Source: Pseudonocardia sp. TRM90224 (lineage in GTDB: Bacteria > Actinomycetota > Actinomycetes > Mycobacteriales > Pseudonocardiaceae). Taken from it: a stretch of DNA of 64,000 nucleotides. The position numbers and the translations under genes are program-made. The notes below the pieces were generated by a model, which saw only the letters and a program-made list of their open reading frames with translations, searched no databases and was not told where the DNA came from. The stretch spans positions 62,001-126,000 of the forward strand of contig NZ_JAJGSX010000007.1 of NCBI RefSeq assembly GCF_021245725.1, written 5' to 3'. Below are positions 17,529-26,435 of this stretch, piece after piece (within the stretch, counting starts at the first letter, position 1; every line of letters starts with the position of its first letter).

Positions 17529-18643
17529 GTGCCCGCCCCGGCTTCCACCAGCGGTTGGGCCGCGGATCCCGCGTCGGACGGGTAGAGCAGCAGGCGCTCC
17601 GGCGACACGGTGAGCCGCACCGCGTCGCCGGGCGCCAGCCGCTCCTGCGTGCGGAGGTGGAGCGCACGTCCCCCCGGCGTGCGCGCCTCCACCGCCTGCT
17701 CGCGGCCCTGGTACTCCACGACCTCGACCACGGCCTCGAGGCCCGCTCCGGTCGTGACCCGCAGGTCGTCCGGCCGGACGGCGGCCTTCACGGTCGCGCC
17801 TGTGGAGATGCCCGCCGTGACACCCGCCGACCCGCCCGCAACGGTCCCGGTCAGCCGGGTGCCGTCGAACTCCACCTCGGCCTCGGTGCCCGTCGCGCCG
17901 ACGACCCGCGCGTCGACGATGTTGCGGAAGCCCATGAAGTCGGCGACGTGCCAGTTCACCGGCCGGGAGTGCAGCTCCTCGGGCGTGCCGATCTGCTGCA
18001 CCCGGCCCTCGCGCAGCACGACGAGCCGGTCGGCGAGCGAGAGCGCCTCCTCCTGGTCGTGCGTGACGTACACGGTGGTGAGCCCGAGCGACTGGTGCAG
18101 CCTGCGGATCTCGGTGCGCATCTCCAGCCGCAGCTTCGCGTCGAGGTTCGACAGCGGCTCGTCCATCAGCACCAGCGACGGCTCCAGCACGACGGCCCGC
18201 GCGATCGCAACCCGCTGCTGCTGCCCGCCGGAGAGCTGGCCGGGCAGCTTCCCGGCGTGGTCCTCCAGCTGGACGAGCTTGATCCCGGCGTCCGTGCGGC
18301 GCTTCACCTCGCCGCGCGGCAACCGCTGCATCTGCAGGCCGAACGCGATGTTGCGCCGCACCGACATGTGCGGGAAGAGCGCGTAGCTCTGGAACACCAT
18401 GCCGAAGCCGCGCTTCTCCGGTGGAAGCGTGTCGATCCGGCGCTCGTCCATCCACACCGAACCCGCCGTCAGCGGCAGCAGCCCCGCCAGGCAGTTCAGC
18501 GCCGTGGACTTGCCGCACCCCGAGGGGCCGAGCAGCGCGATGAACTCGCCGGACCGGATCGTCAGGTCGAGGTCGACCAGCGCATCCTTCCCGGCGAACC
18601 GCCGCCCGACCCCGTCGAGCCGCAGCTCGGAGAACGAACTCAC
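17525..18643 (-). CDS. ABC transporter ATP-binding protein (PotA/UgpC-like)
   Basis: This 372-residue ATPase energises the importer. Walker A LLGPSGCGKST, Q-loop MVFQSYALFPHM, signature LSGGQQQRVAIARA, Walker B LVLMDEPLSNLDAKLR and switch VTHDQEEALSLADR are all intact. The C-terminal TOBE-like domain (VKAAVRPDDLRVT onward) is typical of CUT1/PotA-type ATPases and may sense ligands. The GTG at 18643 is chosen because GAGG lies about 8 bases upstream; a longer frame reaches 18712. It is part of a four-gene importer operon behind lacI. Confidence 0.9.
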   Translation of the reverse strand: MSSFSELRLDGVGRRFAGKDALVDLDLTIRSGEFIALLGPSGCGKSTALNCLAGLLPLTAGSVWMDERRIDTLPPEKRGFGMVFQSYALFPHMSVRRNIAFGLQMQRLPRGEVKRRTDAGIKLVQLEDHAGKLPGQLSGGQQQRVAIARAVVLEPSLVLMDEPLSNLDAKLRLEMRTEIRRLHQSLGLTTVYVTHDQEEALSLADRLVVLREGRVQQIGTPEELHSRPVNWHVADFMGFRNIVDARVVGATGTEAEVEFDGTRLTGTVAGGSAGVTAGISTGATVKAAVRPDDLRVTTGAGLEAVVEVVEYQGREQAVEARTPGGRALHLRTQERLAPGDAVRLTVSPERLLLYPSDAGSAAQPLVEAGAGT

Positions 18644-18716
18644 CGCTCGACCTCGCTGACGCTCGGCCGGCGCTTCGCGCGAGCCCTGTACTGATGGTTC
18701 GCTCGCTGACACTCAC

Positions 18717-19943
18717 TCACCCGGTCGCCCCGATCTCGCGGTCCCACCGGTCGAACGCCGCGACGATGTCCTTGGTCGCGAGCGGCGTCGTCGTCGGGTT
18801 GTTCGCGATCAGCGCGTCGTACTCGGGGCGGCCGTACTGGGCGATCACCTGCTGGCTCTCCGGCGGCGCCATCTGCAGGGTCACGTCCTTGATCGCCGGA
18901 CCCGGGTAGAAGTAGCCCTTGTCGTAGGCCTTGGCCTGCTGGTCGGGGGTCAGCATGTAGGCGATCAGCGCGAGCACCGCGGCCTGCTTGTCGGCGGAGG
19001 CGCCCTTCGGGATCACGGCGTAGTGCGCGTCGGTGACCCACGTGAAGCCCTCGAACGCGTTGACCTTGTAGTTCGGCGGGACGGTCCCGATGGCGCGGCC
19101 GTTGATGTCCCACCCGGTCGTCGACAGGATGATGTCGTACGTCCCGTTGGCCAGGTTCTTCATCGTGTCGGTCGTGCCGCTGGGGTAGCTGGTGATCGTC
19201 TTGTCCAGGTCGGCGAGGAACTTCCAGGTCTTCTCCCAGCCGTTGACCGGGTCCTTCGGGTTGCTGTCCTTGAGGATGTAGGGCAGCCCCATCAGGAACG
19301 TGCGGCCGGGCCCGGAGTTGGCCGGGCGCGCGTAGCCGACCTTCCCGGGGTGCGCCTGCGCGTAGGCCAGCAGCTCGGCGGGCGTCGACGGCGGGTCGGG
19401 CACGCGGTCCGGCGCGTACTCGATGAGCGGACCCGACGGGTAGTAGGTGACCACCACACCCTGGTTGGACGCGAGCTCCTGCATGGCCGCGGCCGGCTGC
19501 AGGTAGTTCTTCATGCCGTCCAGGCGCGCCGCGAACTGCGGCAGCAGCGGCGTGAACAGGCCCTGCTCGATGCCGGCCGAGAGGCCGTCGGTGCCGGTCA
19601 GCACCATGTCGATGCCGAGTCGCCCGGCGTCCTGCTGCGCCTTGATCTTGCCGGCCATCTCGGGAGCGGTGGCCTTCTCGGTGGTCACCTTGGAGACGAT
19701 GTCGGGGTTCTTCGCGACGAAGTCGTCGATCATCCCCTGCGTCAGCTGCAGGTTGCCCGCGATGTCGAGGATGTTGAGCGTGACGGGCTGGCTGGGCTTC
19801 GCCGGCACGTCGGTCGCCGGCGTCTGGCTCCCGCCACCCGGTGCCGTCGGTGCACCGCAGGCGGCCACCATCAGCAGCGCGGAAACACCTCCCGCCACCA
19901 GTGCGGTCCGCCAGCGCGGCCCCGGCTTCAACGTCGTCGTCAT
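18717..19943 (-). CDS. Extracellular solute-binding lipoprotein
   Basis: This 408-residue importer receptor has a basic start, a hydrophobic run and lipobox VAAC followed by a Pro/Gly/Ser linker, so it is a membrane-anchored lipoprotein. The rest matches the bacterial extracellular solute-binding fold (VTLNILDIAGNLQLTQGMI; YDIILSTTGWDING). The ATG at 19943 has AAGGGA about 9 bases upstream; an ATG at 19961 in the same frame overlaps the lacI stop (ATGA) and is possible. It is the first transport gene after the LacI regulator. Ligand is inferred to be a uronate or oligouronate. Confidence 0.85.
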   Translation of the reverse strand: MTTTLKPGPRWRTALVAGGVSALLMVAACGAPTAPGGGSQTPATDVPAKPSQPVTLNILDIAGNLQLTQGMIDDFVAKNPDIVSKVTTEKATAPEMAGKIKAQQDAGRLGIDMVLTGTDGLSAGIEQGLFTPLLPQFAARLDGMKNYLQPAAAMQELASNQGVVVTYYPSGPLIEYAPDRVPDPPSTPAELLAYAQAHPGKVGYARPANSGPGRTFLMGLPYILKDSNPKDPVNGWEKTWKFLADLDKTITSYPSGTTDTMKNLANGTYDIILSTTGWDINGRAIGTVPPNYKVNAFEGFTWVTDAHYAVIPKGASADKQAAVLALIAYMLTPDQQAKAYDKGYFYPGPAIKDVTLQMAPPESQQVIAQYGRPEYDALIANNPTTTPLATKDIVAAFDRWDREIGATG

Positions 19944-19957
19944 CGACTCGGTTCCCT

Positions 19958-20971
19958 TCATGAGTGACCGTCCGCCGGCCGGTCGGAGGCACGCGCGACG
20001 CCGGTGGTGGCGCGCACGATCAGCTGGGTGGGTAGCTCTCGGTGCAGTGCGCTTGCGGCGCCGCCCTCCGCGAGGACGGAGAGCAGCAGGCCGACCGTCG
20101 CGCGGCCGGCCTCGTGCTTGGGAACGGCGACCGTGGTCAGCGCCGGGTGGGTCATCGACGACATGCCGATGTCGTCGCAGCCGACCACGCTCATCCCCTC
20201 GGGGACGGCGACGCCACGCGCGCTCAGCCTGCTCATCAGGCCGAGCGCGACGACGTCGTTGTAGGCGATCACCGCGGTCGCGCCGGAGGCGATCACCAGG
20301 TCGGCGGCCGCCACCCCGCCGTCGAACTGCGGCGGGAAGTACCCGAGGTGCGCAAGATCGGTGCCCGTGTCGGCGATCGAGCGGTGCAGGCCACGTTCCC
20401 GCTCGCTGTTGGACCACGACGTGCGCGGGCCGGCGACGTAGGCGATGCGGCGGTGGCCGAGCGCTGCGAGGTGCTCGACGGCCTGCCGCATCCCGTCGGC
20501 GTTGTCGACCGTCACGCTCGGCCGGTCACCGACCCTGCGGTTCATCAAGGCGACGGGGGTGCCCGGGCCGACCGCTTCGAGCTCGTCGTCGGGCGCGCGC
20601 GGCGAGCACAGGATGATGCCGTCGACCTGCTTGGACAGCGCCCGCAACAGCCCGATCTCCGACTCCGACTCCTCGTCGGTGTCGGCGATGAACACCGAGT
20701 AGTCGGCCGCCCGCGCAGCGCCCTGCACGCCCTTCACGACGGCGGAGAAGAACGGGTTGGCGATGTCGGGCACGATCAGCCCGAGGTTGCCGGTGCGCCC
20801 GGTGATCAGGCCGCGGGCGGCGCGGTTGGGCTCGTAGCCGAGCCGGCGCGCCACGGAGACCACGCGCGCGCGGGTTTCGGGGTTGACCAGCTCAGGGGTG
20901 GACAGTGCGCGCGACACGGTCGACTGTGAGACCTGTGCCGCTTGCGCGACATCCCTGATCGTGGCTGCCAC
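19958..20971 (-). CDS. LacI-family repressor of the uronate cluster
   Basis: This 337-residue LacI regulator has N-terminal HTH IRDVAQAAQVSQSTVSRALS, a hinge (RRLGYEPNRAARGL) and a periplasmic-binding-like effector domain starting NLGLIVPDIANPFFSAVVKG. It heads the importer operon and is divergent from uxaC. A LacI-type palindrome at 21013-21031 lies in the shared promoter. It probably represses both directions and is released by a uronate or its catabolite. Confidence 0.9.
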   Translation of the reverse strand: MAATIRDVAQAAQVSQSTVSRALSTPELVNPETRARVVSVARRLGYEPNRAARGLITGRTGNLGLIVPDIANPFFSAVVKGVQGAARAADYSVFIADTDEESESEIGLLRALSKQVDGIILCSPRAPDDELEAVGPGTPVALMNRRVGDRPSVTVDNADGMRQAVEHLAALGHRRIAYVAGPRTSWSNSERERGLHRSIADTGTDLAHLGYFPPQFDGGVAAADLVIASGATAVIAYNDVVALGLMSRLSARGVAVPEGMSVVGCDDIGMSSMTHPALTTVAVPKHEAGRATVGLLLSVLAEGGAASALHRELPTQLIVRATTGVARASDRPADGHS

Positions 20972-21012
20972 GGCGTCCTTCCGTCCACGCTCCTACCCGG
21001 GTGGCGAGAGTC

Positions 21013-21031
21013 TGAAACCGTTTGCGGTTCA
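21013..21031. promoter_or_regulatory. Candidate LacI operator in lacI-uxaC promoter
   Basis: TGAAACCGTTTGCGGTTCA is an inverted repeat of the LacI/GalR operator type, centred between the divergent lacI (20971) and uxaC (21104) starts. Half-sites are TGAAACCG and CGGTTCA. Confidence 0.7.
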
Positions 21032-21103
21032 CGTCAAGACCCAGCGTCTTGCGCTGTGATGCTTCGTGTTGCAATCCTTTTCATAACTGACGTTGGAGGT
21101 CGA

Positions 21104-22519
21104 ATGCGTCCCTTGCTGCTCGACGACGATCGGGCGCTGCCCGCCGACCCTGCGACGCGTGCGGTCGCGCGCACGCTCTACCAGGAGGTCCGCGACCTGC
21201 CGCTGGTGTGCATGCACGGCCACGTCGACGCCGCCGTGCTCGCGCAGGACCGGCCGTTCGGCGACCCGGCGAGCCTGTTCGTGGTGCCCGACCACTACCT
21301 GCTGCGCATGCTGGTGTCCCAGGGCGCCGACCTGCGCGAGCTCGGGGTGCCGTCGACGCGCGGCGGGGCCGTCGAGACCGATCCGCGGGAGATCTGGCGG
21401 CGCTTCTGCTCGGGATGGCACCTCTTCCGCGGCACCCCGACGCGGTACTGGATCGAGCACGAGCTCGCCGACGTCTTCGGCGTGACGGTGCACCCGAGCG
21501 CCGAGACCGCCGACGCCTTGTACGACCACCTCGCCGAGCAGCTCGCGAAGCCCGACTTCCTGCCGAAGGCGCTCTTCGAGCGCTTCAACATCGAGGTGCT
21601 GGCCACCACCGACTCGCCGCTCTCGACGCTGCCCGACCACGCGGTGCTGCGCGAGCAGGGCTGGGGCGAGAAGGTCATCCCGACGTTCCGGCCCGACGCG
21701 CTGCTGCACGTCGACCACGAGCACTGGCGCGCGGAGATCGAGCAGCTCGCGGAGCTGAGCGGCGTGGACACCGGGACGTACGCGGGCTTCCTCGACGCGT
21801 TGCGGGCGCGGCGGCGCACGTTTGTCGAGGCCGGGGCGCTCGCGACCGACCACGGCCACCTCGGCGCCGACACCACTCCCCTGTCGGACGAGGAGGCGGC
21901 CCGTGTCTACGCGGCGGCGCTCGCCGGCGACGTCGTGGCGTCCGACGCGGCGGCGTTCTCGGGGCACATGCTGCACGAGATGGCCAGGATGAGCTGCGAG
22001 GACGGGCTCGTCATGCAGCTGCACCCCGGCGTGCTGCGCAACCACGACAGCGACGCGCACGCCCAGTTCGGCCCCGACCGCGGCTTCGACATCCCCGTGG
22101 CCGCCGAGTTCACCCGCAACCTGCGGCCCGTGCTCGAGTCGTTCGGACGCGACCCGCGCTTCCGCCTGATCGTCTTCACCGTCGACGAGACGATCTACGC
22201 GCGCGAGCTGGCCCCGCTCGCGGGGGTGTACCCGGCGATGCGCCTCGGGGCGCCGTGGTGGTTCCTCGACACCCCCGACGGCATGCGCCGCTTCCGGGAG
22301 GCGATCACCGACACCGCCGGCTTCTACAACACGACCGGCTTCGTCGACGACACCCGCGCGTTCGTCTCCATCCCCGCCCGCCACGACCTCGCCCGCCGCA
22401 TCGACGCCGGCTTCCTCGCCCGCCTCGTCGGCGAGCACCGCCTCCCGATGGACGAGGCGGTCGAAACAATCCGCGACCTGACCTACACGCTGCCGAAGGA
22501 GAGCTACCGGCGGCGGTGA
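21104..22519 (+). CDS. uxaC: Uronate isomerase
   Basis: This 471-residue amidohydrolase-fold enzyme of the UxaC family interconverts D-glucuronate with D-fructuronate (or galacturonate with tagaturonate). H38 and H40 in CMHGHVD are the expected metal-binding pair; RFNIEVLATTDSPLSTL and the late GAPWWFLDTPDGMRRF match the family. The ATG at 21104 has a good GGAGG five bases upstream; the frame is open further upstream but runs through the operator. With the reductase at 14318 it supplies the first two steps of hexuronate catabolism. No mannonate dehydratase gene is in the window. Confidence 0.92.
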   Translation: MRPLLLDDDRALPADPATRAVARTLYQEVRDLPLVCMHGHVDAAVLAQDRPFGDPASLFVVPDHYLLRMLVSQGADLRELGVPSTRGGAVETDPREIWRRFCSGWHLFRGTPTRYWIEHELADVFGVTVHPSAETADALYDHLAEQLAKPDFLPKALFERFNIEVLATTDSPLSTLPDHAVLREQGWGEKVIPTFRPDALLHVDHEHWRAEIEQLAELSGVDTGTYAGFLDALRARRRTFVEAGALATDHGHLGADTTPLSDEEAARVYAAALAGDVVASDAAAFSGHMLHEMARMSCEDGLVMQLHPGVLRNHDSDAHAQFGPDRGFDIPVAAEFTRNLRPVLESFGRDPRFRLIVFTVDETIYARELAPLAGVYPAMRLGAPWWFLDTPDGMRRFREAITDTAGFYNTTGFVDDTRAFVSIPARHDLARRIDAGFLARLVGEHRLPMDEAVETIRDLTYTLPKESYRRR

Positions 22520-22545
22520 CGCCGGGACGCGTGCCGTCCCCCACG

Positions 22546-22606
22546 CGAGGGCAGGAAAGCCACTTTCCTGCCCTCACAGGGCCGGAAAGCCACTTTCCTG
22601 CCCTCC
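22546..22606. repeat. Family 2 palindromic element, copy b
   Basis: Two units in the same orientation: CAGGAAAGCCACTTTCCTG and CCGGAAAGCCACTTTCCTG, flanked by GAGGG and CCCTC. It lies between the convergent uxaC and HTH/NB-ARC genes. Confidence 0.9.
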
Positions 22607-22632
22607 CCCAGCCCGACGCTGGCCGTGCCGGG

Positions 22633-24813
22633 TTAGATGATCGCCGTCGGCGGCATCGTCCGGCCCTGCCTGCGCAGGGCGGTGAACGTGTCGATGCCCA
22701 GCGCGTGCAGCGTGGTCGCCTGCCAGCGGTCGCTGATGTCCTGCCAGACGGCGAACACCTGGGTGCCGATGTCCTCGGTGACGGCGTCGAAGGCGCCGTA
22801 GAGCTGGGCGGCCTGCGTGAAGTCGCCGCGCTGGGCGGCGACGTCGGCGACGTGGACGAGCTGGTGGGCCATGCCCCACGTGTCGCGGAGCTCGGTGAAG
22901 AGGGCGAGCGACCGGTGCAGCAGCGGGGTGGCCCGTTGCGGATCGTCCAGCAGCGCGGCGGTCCGTCCGGCCATCCCGAGCGTGACGGCGAGCGGCCAGG
23001 GCGCGCCGCGCGCTTCGACGAGCGGCAGCTGCGCCGTGAAGTCCGCGTCGACGGCGGCGACGTCGCCGCGCAGCAGCCCGATGTGCGCGTCGACGATCAC
23101 GGCGCAGGACTCGGCGTGCGGGTCGGCGGAGGCCTGACGGGCCTGCGCCACCAGGGCCGCGGCGCGGTCGGCGGCGGCCCGGTAGGACTCGGCGGTCGCC
23201 TGCCAGATCAGGGCCCACGCCCGCTCGGTGGAGTCGTCCGCGATGGCGGCGGCCGCGGCGCAGTGCTCGGCCGCCTCGGCGAGCGCCCCGCGCGGGAGGG
23301 CGGTGCAGCCCGCGACGAGGTGCAGCCGGGAACGCGTCGTCGCGGAGAGCTGCGGATCCCGCAGCGCTGTCGTGGCGAGCTCGTGCAGGTCGTGCAGGTG
23401 CCCGCGGACGACCCACAGCAGCCAGCCCCTGTGCGCAGCTGCGGCGAGCCGGTCGACGTCACCACGGCGCAGCAGGTGCCGCAGCGCAGCGATGATGTTC
23501 GGCTGGTCGTGGGCGAGCTCGTCGAGCGTCTCGGCGCAGTCCGGGCTCCACAGCTGCGGGGCGGCCGCCTCGAGCAACCCGGTGGTGACCTCGGCGTGCC
23601 GGTCGCGCGCGGCGTCCAGCGTGCCGGCGTTCGCAGCCTCGTCGAGCATGAAAGCCCGCACGGTCTCCAGCATCCCGAACCGGGGCTGCGCAACCGGCGC
23701 CCGGACGATCAGGCTGTGCTCGATCAGGCCGTGGTGCTGCGCGAGGACGGCGTCGGGATCGCCCCCGATCATGGCCGCAGCCGCGTCGAGCGACCAGCTG
23801 CCGATGAACACCCCCGCGGCGCGCAGCAGCTCGCGCTCGGCGTCGGTGACCAGCTCGACGCTCCAGCGCACGGTGTCGCGCACGGTCTGCTGGCGCGGTT
23901 CCAGGTCGCGGGGGCCGCGCAGCGCCGTCACCGCGTCGAGCCGGGCGAGCTGCTGGGCCGGGCTCAGCAGGCGGGTCGCCGCGGCGGCGAGCTCGATCGC
24001 CAGCGGCAACCGGTCGAGCCGGCGGCACAGCTCGTCCACGAGCTCGGGGTCGTCGACGACGGCCTGCCCGGTCGCCGCCTCCGCCCGGGCGAGGAACAGC
24101 TCCGCGGCATCGGTGGCGGCGAGGCCGTCGAGCCGGTGGACGGCCTCACCGGCGATGCGCAGGGGTGCCCGGCTCGTCGCCAGCAGTGTCAGGCGCGTGG
24201 TGGCGGCGAGCAGGTCGGCCAGGTCGGGCGCGCAATCGACCACGTGCTCGACGTTGTCCAGCACCAGCAGGAGGTGGCGACGGCGCAGGTGGGCGGCAAG
24301 TGCGTCGCGGGTGCCGCGCTGCCTGGCCTCGGTCAGCCCGAGCGCGGTGGCGATCGCGGCCAGCACGTCGCCGGGACGCGTGACCCGCGACAGCGCGACG
24401 AACACGACCCCGTCGGCGTGATCGGCGGCGCACCGGGCCGCGATGTCCACCGCCGCGCGGGTCTTGCCGACCCCACCCGGCCCCGTGATCGTCACCAGCC
24501 GGGAGCGGGTGAGCAGATCGGTCACTCGCCCTACGTCGTCGACGCGGCCCAGCATCGGGTTCGCCGGCGCCGGCAGCGACGCGAGCGGGGCGCGCGTGGG
24601 GATCGCCTCGTCCCATTCGCGGCGCTCGTCCGGCGGCACACCCAGCGCGGCCGCGAGCGCGTCGCGGGTGTGGCGGTACGGGCGTTTGCGCGTACCGCGC
24701 TCGAGGGCGCTGACGGCGTCGACGCTGAGCTCGGCCCGTTCGGCCAGCTCCTCCTGCGTGAGGCCGGCCCGCTCACGCAGCTCGCGCAGCCGCTCCCCGA
24801 ACGCCTCTCGCAC
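22633..24813 (-). CDS. HTH/NB-ARC/TPR-like transcriptional regulator
   Basis: The product has 726 residues. An N-terminal XRE-type helix-turn-helix (LRERAGLTQEELAERAELSV) is followed by a LuxR/AfsR-like P-loop ATPase: Walker A GPGGVGKTR at about residue 110, Walker B LLLVLDNVEHV. The alpha-helical C-terminal half is repeat-rich and ends without a second DNA-binding domain. Such proteins are signal-integrating regulators of the STAND type. It is divergent from the NTF2-like and BTAD genes, which may be its targets. The signal is unknown. Confidence 0.85.
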   Translation of the reverse strand: MREAFGERLRELRERAGLTQEELAERAELSVDAVSALERGTRKRPYRHTRDALAAALGVPPDERREWDEAIPTRAPLASLPAPANPMLGRVDDVGRVTDLLTRSRLVTITGPGGVGKTRAAVDIAARCAADHADGVVFVALSRVTRPGDVLAAIATALGLTEARQRGTRDALAAHLRRRHLLLVLDNVEHVVDCAPDLADLLAATTRLTLLATSRAPLRIAGEAVHRLDGLAATDAAELFLARAEAATGQAVVDDPELVDELCRRLDRLPLAIELAAAATRLLSPAQQLARLDAVTALRGPRDLEPRQQTVRDTVRWSVELVTDAERELLRAAGVFIGSWSLDAAAAMIGGDPDAVLAQHHGLIEHSLIVRAPVAQPRFGMLETVRAFMLDEAANAGTLDAARDRHAEVTTGLLEAAAPQLWSPDCAETLDELAHDQPNIIAALRHLLRRGDVDRLAAAAHRGWLLWVVRGHLHDLHELATTALRDPQLSATTRSRLHLVAGCTALPRGALAEAAEHCAAAAAIADDSTERAWALIWQATAESYRAAADRAAALVAQARQASADPHAESCAVIVDAHIGLLRGDVAAVDADFTAQLPLVEARGAPWPLAVTLGMAGRTAALLDDPQRATPLLHRSLALFTELRDTWGMAHQLVHVADVAAQRGDFTQAAQLYGAFDAVTEDIGTQVFAVWQDISDRWQATTLHALGIDTFTALRRQGRTMPPTAII

Positions 24814-24906
24814 AGTTCGAAGTGTCCGGGACGCTGTCGGTGTTGCCGCACCCGCCCCACCGGCACGCTCCCGACGTCACCATCGTCGAACACCCTGGAG
24901 CACCCG

Positions 24907-25305
24907 ATGGCCCGATCCGACCTCGACATCGTCCGCGACCTGTACGCGGCGTTCGCGCGCCGCGACCTGGACACGATCCGCGCAGCGATCCACCCCGCCT
25001 TCGTGATGGAGCAGAGCGCGGCGCTGCCGTGGGGCGGCACCCGCCGCGGCCCCGACGGGTTCTTCGCGTTCCTCGGCAGCCTGCTCACCCACCTCGACCC
25101 CGCCGTCGAGACCGAGCAGCTCTACGACTCCGGCCAGCACATCGTCCAGATCGGCCACACCCGCGGGACCGTGCACGCCACCGGCGCCCCGTTCCACGTC
25201 CGCGAGATCCACATCTGGCAGCTCGAAGACGGGAAGCTGCGCTCCTACCACGTCCACGTCGACGTCGAGGCCATGCAAGCGGCGCTGGACGCGCCGGCCG
25301 CATGA
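24907..25305 (+). CDS. SnoaL/NTF2-like protein
   Basis: This 132-residue cone-fold protein (LDIVRDLYAAFARRDLDTIR; RGTVHATGAPFHVREIHIWQ) is of the SnoaL/ketosteroid-isomerase-like family, which includes small-molecule isomerases, hydrolases and ligand-binding proteins. It overlaps the next gene by ATGA at 25302-25305, so it is translated with a BTAD regulator, and is divergent from the NB-ARC regulator. A ligand-sensing or enzymatic role cannot be told apart. Confidence 0.8.
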   Translation: MARSDLDIVRDLYAAFARRDLDTIRAAIHPAFVMEQSAALPWGGTRRGPDGFFAFLGSLLTHLDPAVETEQLYDSGQHIVQIGHTRGTVHATGAPFHVREIHIWQLEDGKLRSYHVHVDVEAMQAALDAPAA

Positions 25306-26069
25306 CCCTCGGGATCACGGTGCTCGGCCCGACCGTCATCCGGGCGGCAGGGCTGCGGATCGACCTCGCGCGATCGATGGAGCGTGCGCTGCTCGTGCGG
25401 CTCGCCGTCGCGGGCGGGCACCCCGTGCTCGACGGCGACCTGCACCGCGACCTGTGGACCCGGCCCGGCCGGAGCGAGCCCGCCCGGCTGCGGGTGCTGG
25501 TCTCCCGCACGCGCGCGTCACTCGGCCCGCACGGACACCACCTCGAACGCGCCTGCGGCGGCTACCGCCTCGCGGGCGAGGCGACCGACCTCTGCAGCGT
25601 CCGAACCCTCACCCGGTACGCCGACGCCGCGGCCCGGCACGGCCGGCCGGACGAGGTCGTCGCCGCCACCACGGCCGCGCTCGACCACTGGACGGGACCG
25701 GCGCTGGCCGACCTGCGCACCTTCCCGTTCGCCGAGGCCGAGGGCCGTCGCCTCGACGAGCACCACCTCGACCTCACCATCCGCCGGCTCGACGCCCAGC
25801 TCCACCTCGACGCCGCCCAGGCCCCGGTCGGCGAGCTGGGCGCGCTCGCCACCAGACACCCCCAGCACGAACACATCCGCTCCCTGCTCGCGCACGCCCT
25901 CTACCGTGCGGGCCGGCAGGCCGACGCGCTCCACGAGCTCGCGCAACTCCGCCGCCACCTGGCCGAAACGCTCGGCCTCGACCCGACCCCCTCCGTCGCG
26001 GCGATGGAGGTGCGCATGCTCCGCCACGACCCCACCCTCGCCGCCGCATCGGTGCGGCGGGCGGGGTGA
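25302..26069 (+). CDS. SARP-like regulator: winged helix plus BTAD
   Basis: The product has 255 residues. An N-terminal OmpR-type winged helix (LARSMERALLVRLAVAGG through RLRVLVSRTRASLGP and ACGGYRLAG) is followed by a bacterial transcriptional activation domain (ALADLRTFPFAEAEGRRLDE onward). That is the short SARP arrangement without the NB-ARC module of AfsR; the divergent gene at 22633 carries an NB-ARC module separately. The translational overlap with the NTF2-like gene suggests joint function. Targets unknown. Confidence 0.83.
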   Translation: MTLGITVLGPTVIRAAGLRIDLARSMERALLVRLAVAGGHPVLDGDLHRDLWTRPGRSEPARLRVLVSRTRASLGPHGHHLERACGGYRLAGEATDLCSVRTLTRYADAAARHGRPDEVVAATTAALDHWTGPALADLRTFPFAEAEGRRLDEHHLDLTIRRLDAQLHLDAAQAPVGELGALATRHPQHEHIRSLLAHALYRAGRQADALHELAQLRRHLAETLGLDPTPSVAAMEVRMLRHDPTLAAASVRRAG

Positions 26070-26105
26070 GCTGGACGACGGGATGTGTGCGCGACGCACG
26101 CGTTG

Positions 26106-26158
26106 CCAGGAAAGCCACTTTCCTGGCGCCGCAGGACAGGAAAGCCACTTTCCTGGCA
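26106..26158. repeat. Family 2 palindromic element, copy c
   Basis: Two same-sense units, CCAGGAAAGCCACTTTCCTGG and ACAGGAAAGCCACTTTCCTGG, separated by a short GC linker. This is the first of three palindromic elements in the 366-bp gap between the BTAD gene and the convergent DUF3558 lipoprotein gene. Confidence 0.88.
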
Positions 26159-26210
26159 CCCCCCGACTACCCGCCCGCACCCGGCCGGCGGTCGGGTGCG
26201 ACCGGGCATG

Positions 26211-26310
26211 ACCGCGCAGACCTGGATGTGTCCTCGCAGACCTGAGTGCGTCGTCGCAGACCGCCCACGCTCTGCGAGGACACAACGAGCTCTGCGAGGA
26301 CGCCACACCC
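26211..26310. repeat. 20-bp-period direct and inverted repeat array
   Basis: Five consecutive 20-bp blocks begin at 26211, 26231, 26251, 26271 and 26291. The first three carry CGCAGACC in the same register; the last two carry the inverse TCTGCGAGGAC. The two halves form a roughly 33-bp imperfect stem (26228-26260 with 26271-26304) around a GC loop. It lies between family 2 copies c and d. Strict spacing of nearly two helical turns suggests a protein-binding array or a long hairpin. Confidence 0.8.
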
Positions 26311-26350
26311 GAGCTCGAACCACCCACGGGCCGGTGGCTGGGCGGGCGTG

Positions 26351-26413
26351 GGAGGGCAGGAAAGCCACTTTCCTGCCCTGTGAGGGCCGGAAACTGGCTT
26401 TCCTGCCCTCCCG
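26351..26413. repeat. Family 2 palindromic element, copy d
   Basis: GGCAGGAAAGCCACTTTCCTG, then a degenerate inverse unit CCGGAAACTGGCTTTCCTG, flanked by GAGGG and CCCTC. It ends about 23 bp from the stop of the DUF3558 gene. Confidence 0.88.
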
Positions 26414-26435
26414 TCACCACGGGAGCGCCGTTCGT

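Noticed and set aside
21208..25305. 1365-residue plus-strand frame
   Set aside because: Runs through uxaC in another frame and antisense to the NB-ARC gene. Only its last 132 residues (from 24907) are a real gene, the NTF2-like protein.
26106..26413. Possible CRISPR array
   Set aside because: The units are palindromic doublets and a 20-bp contiguous block array, without unique spacers of 30-40 bp and without cas genes.
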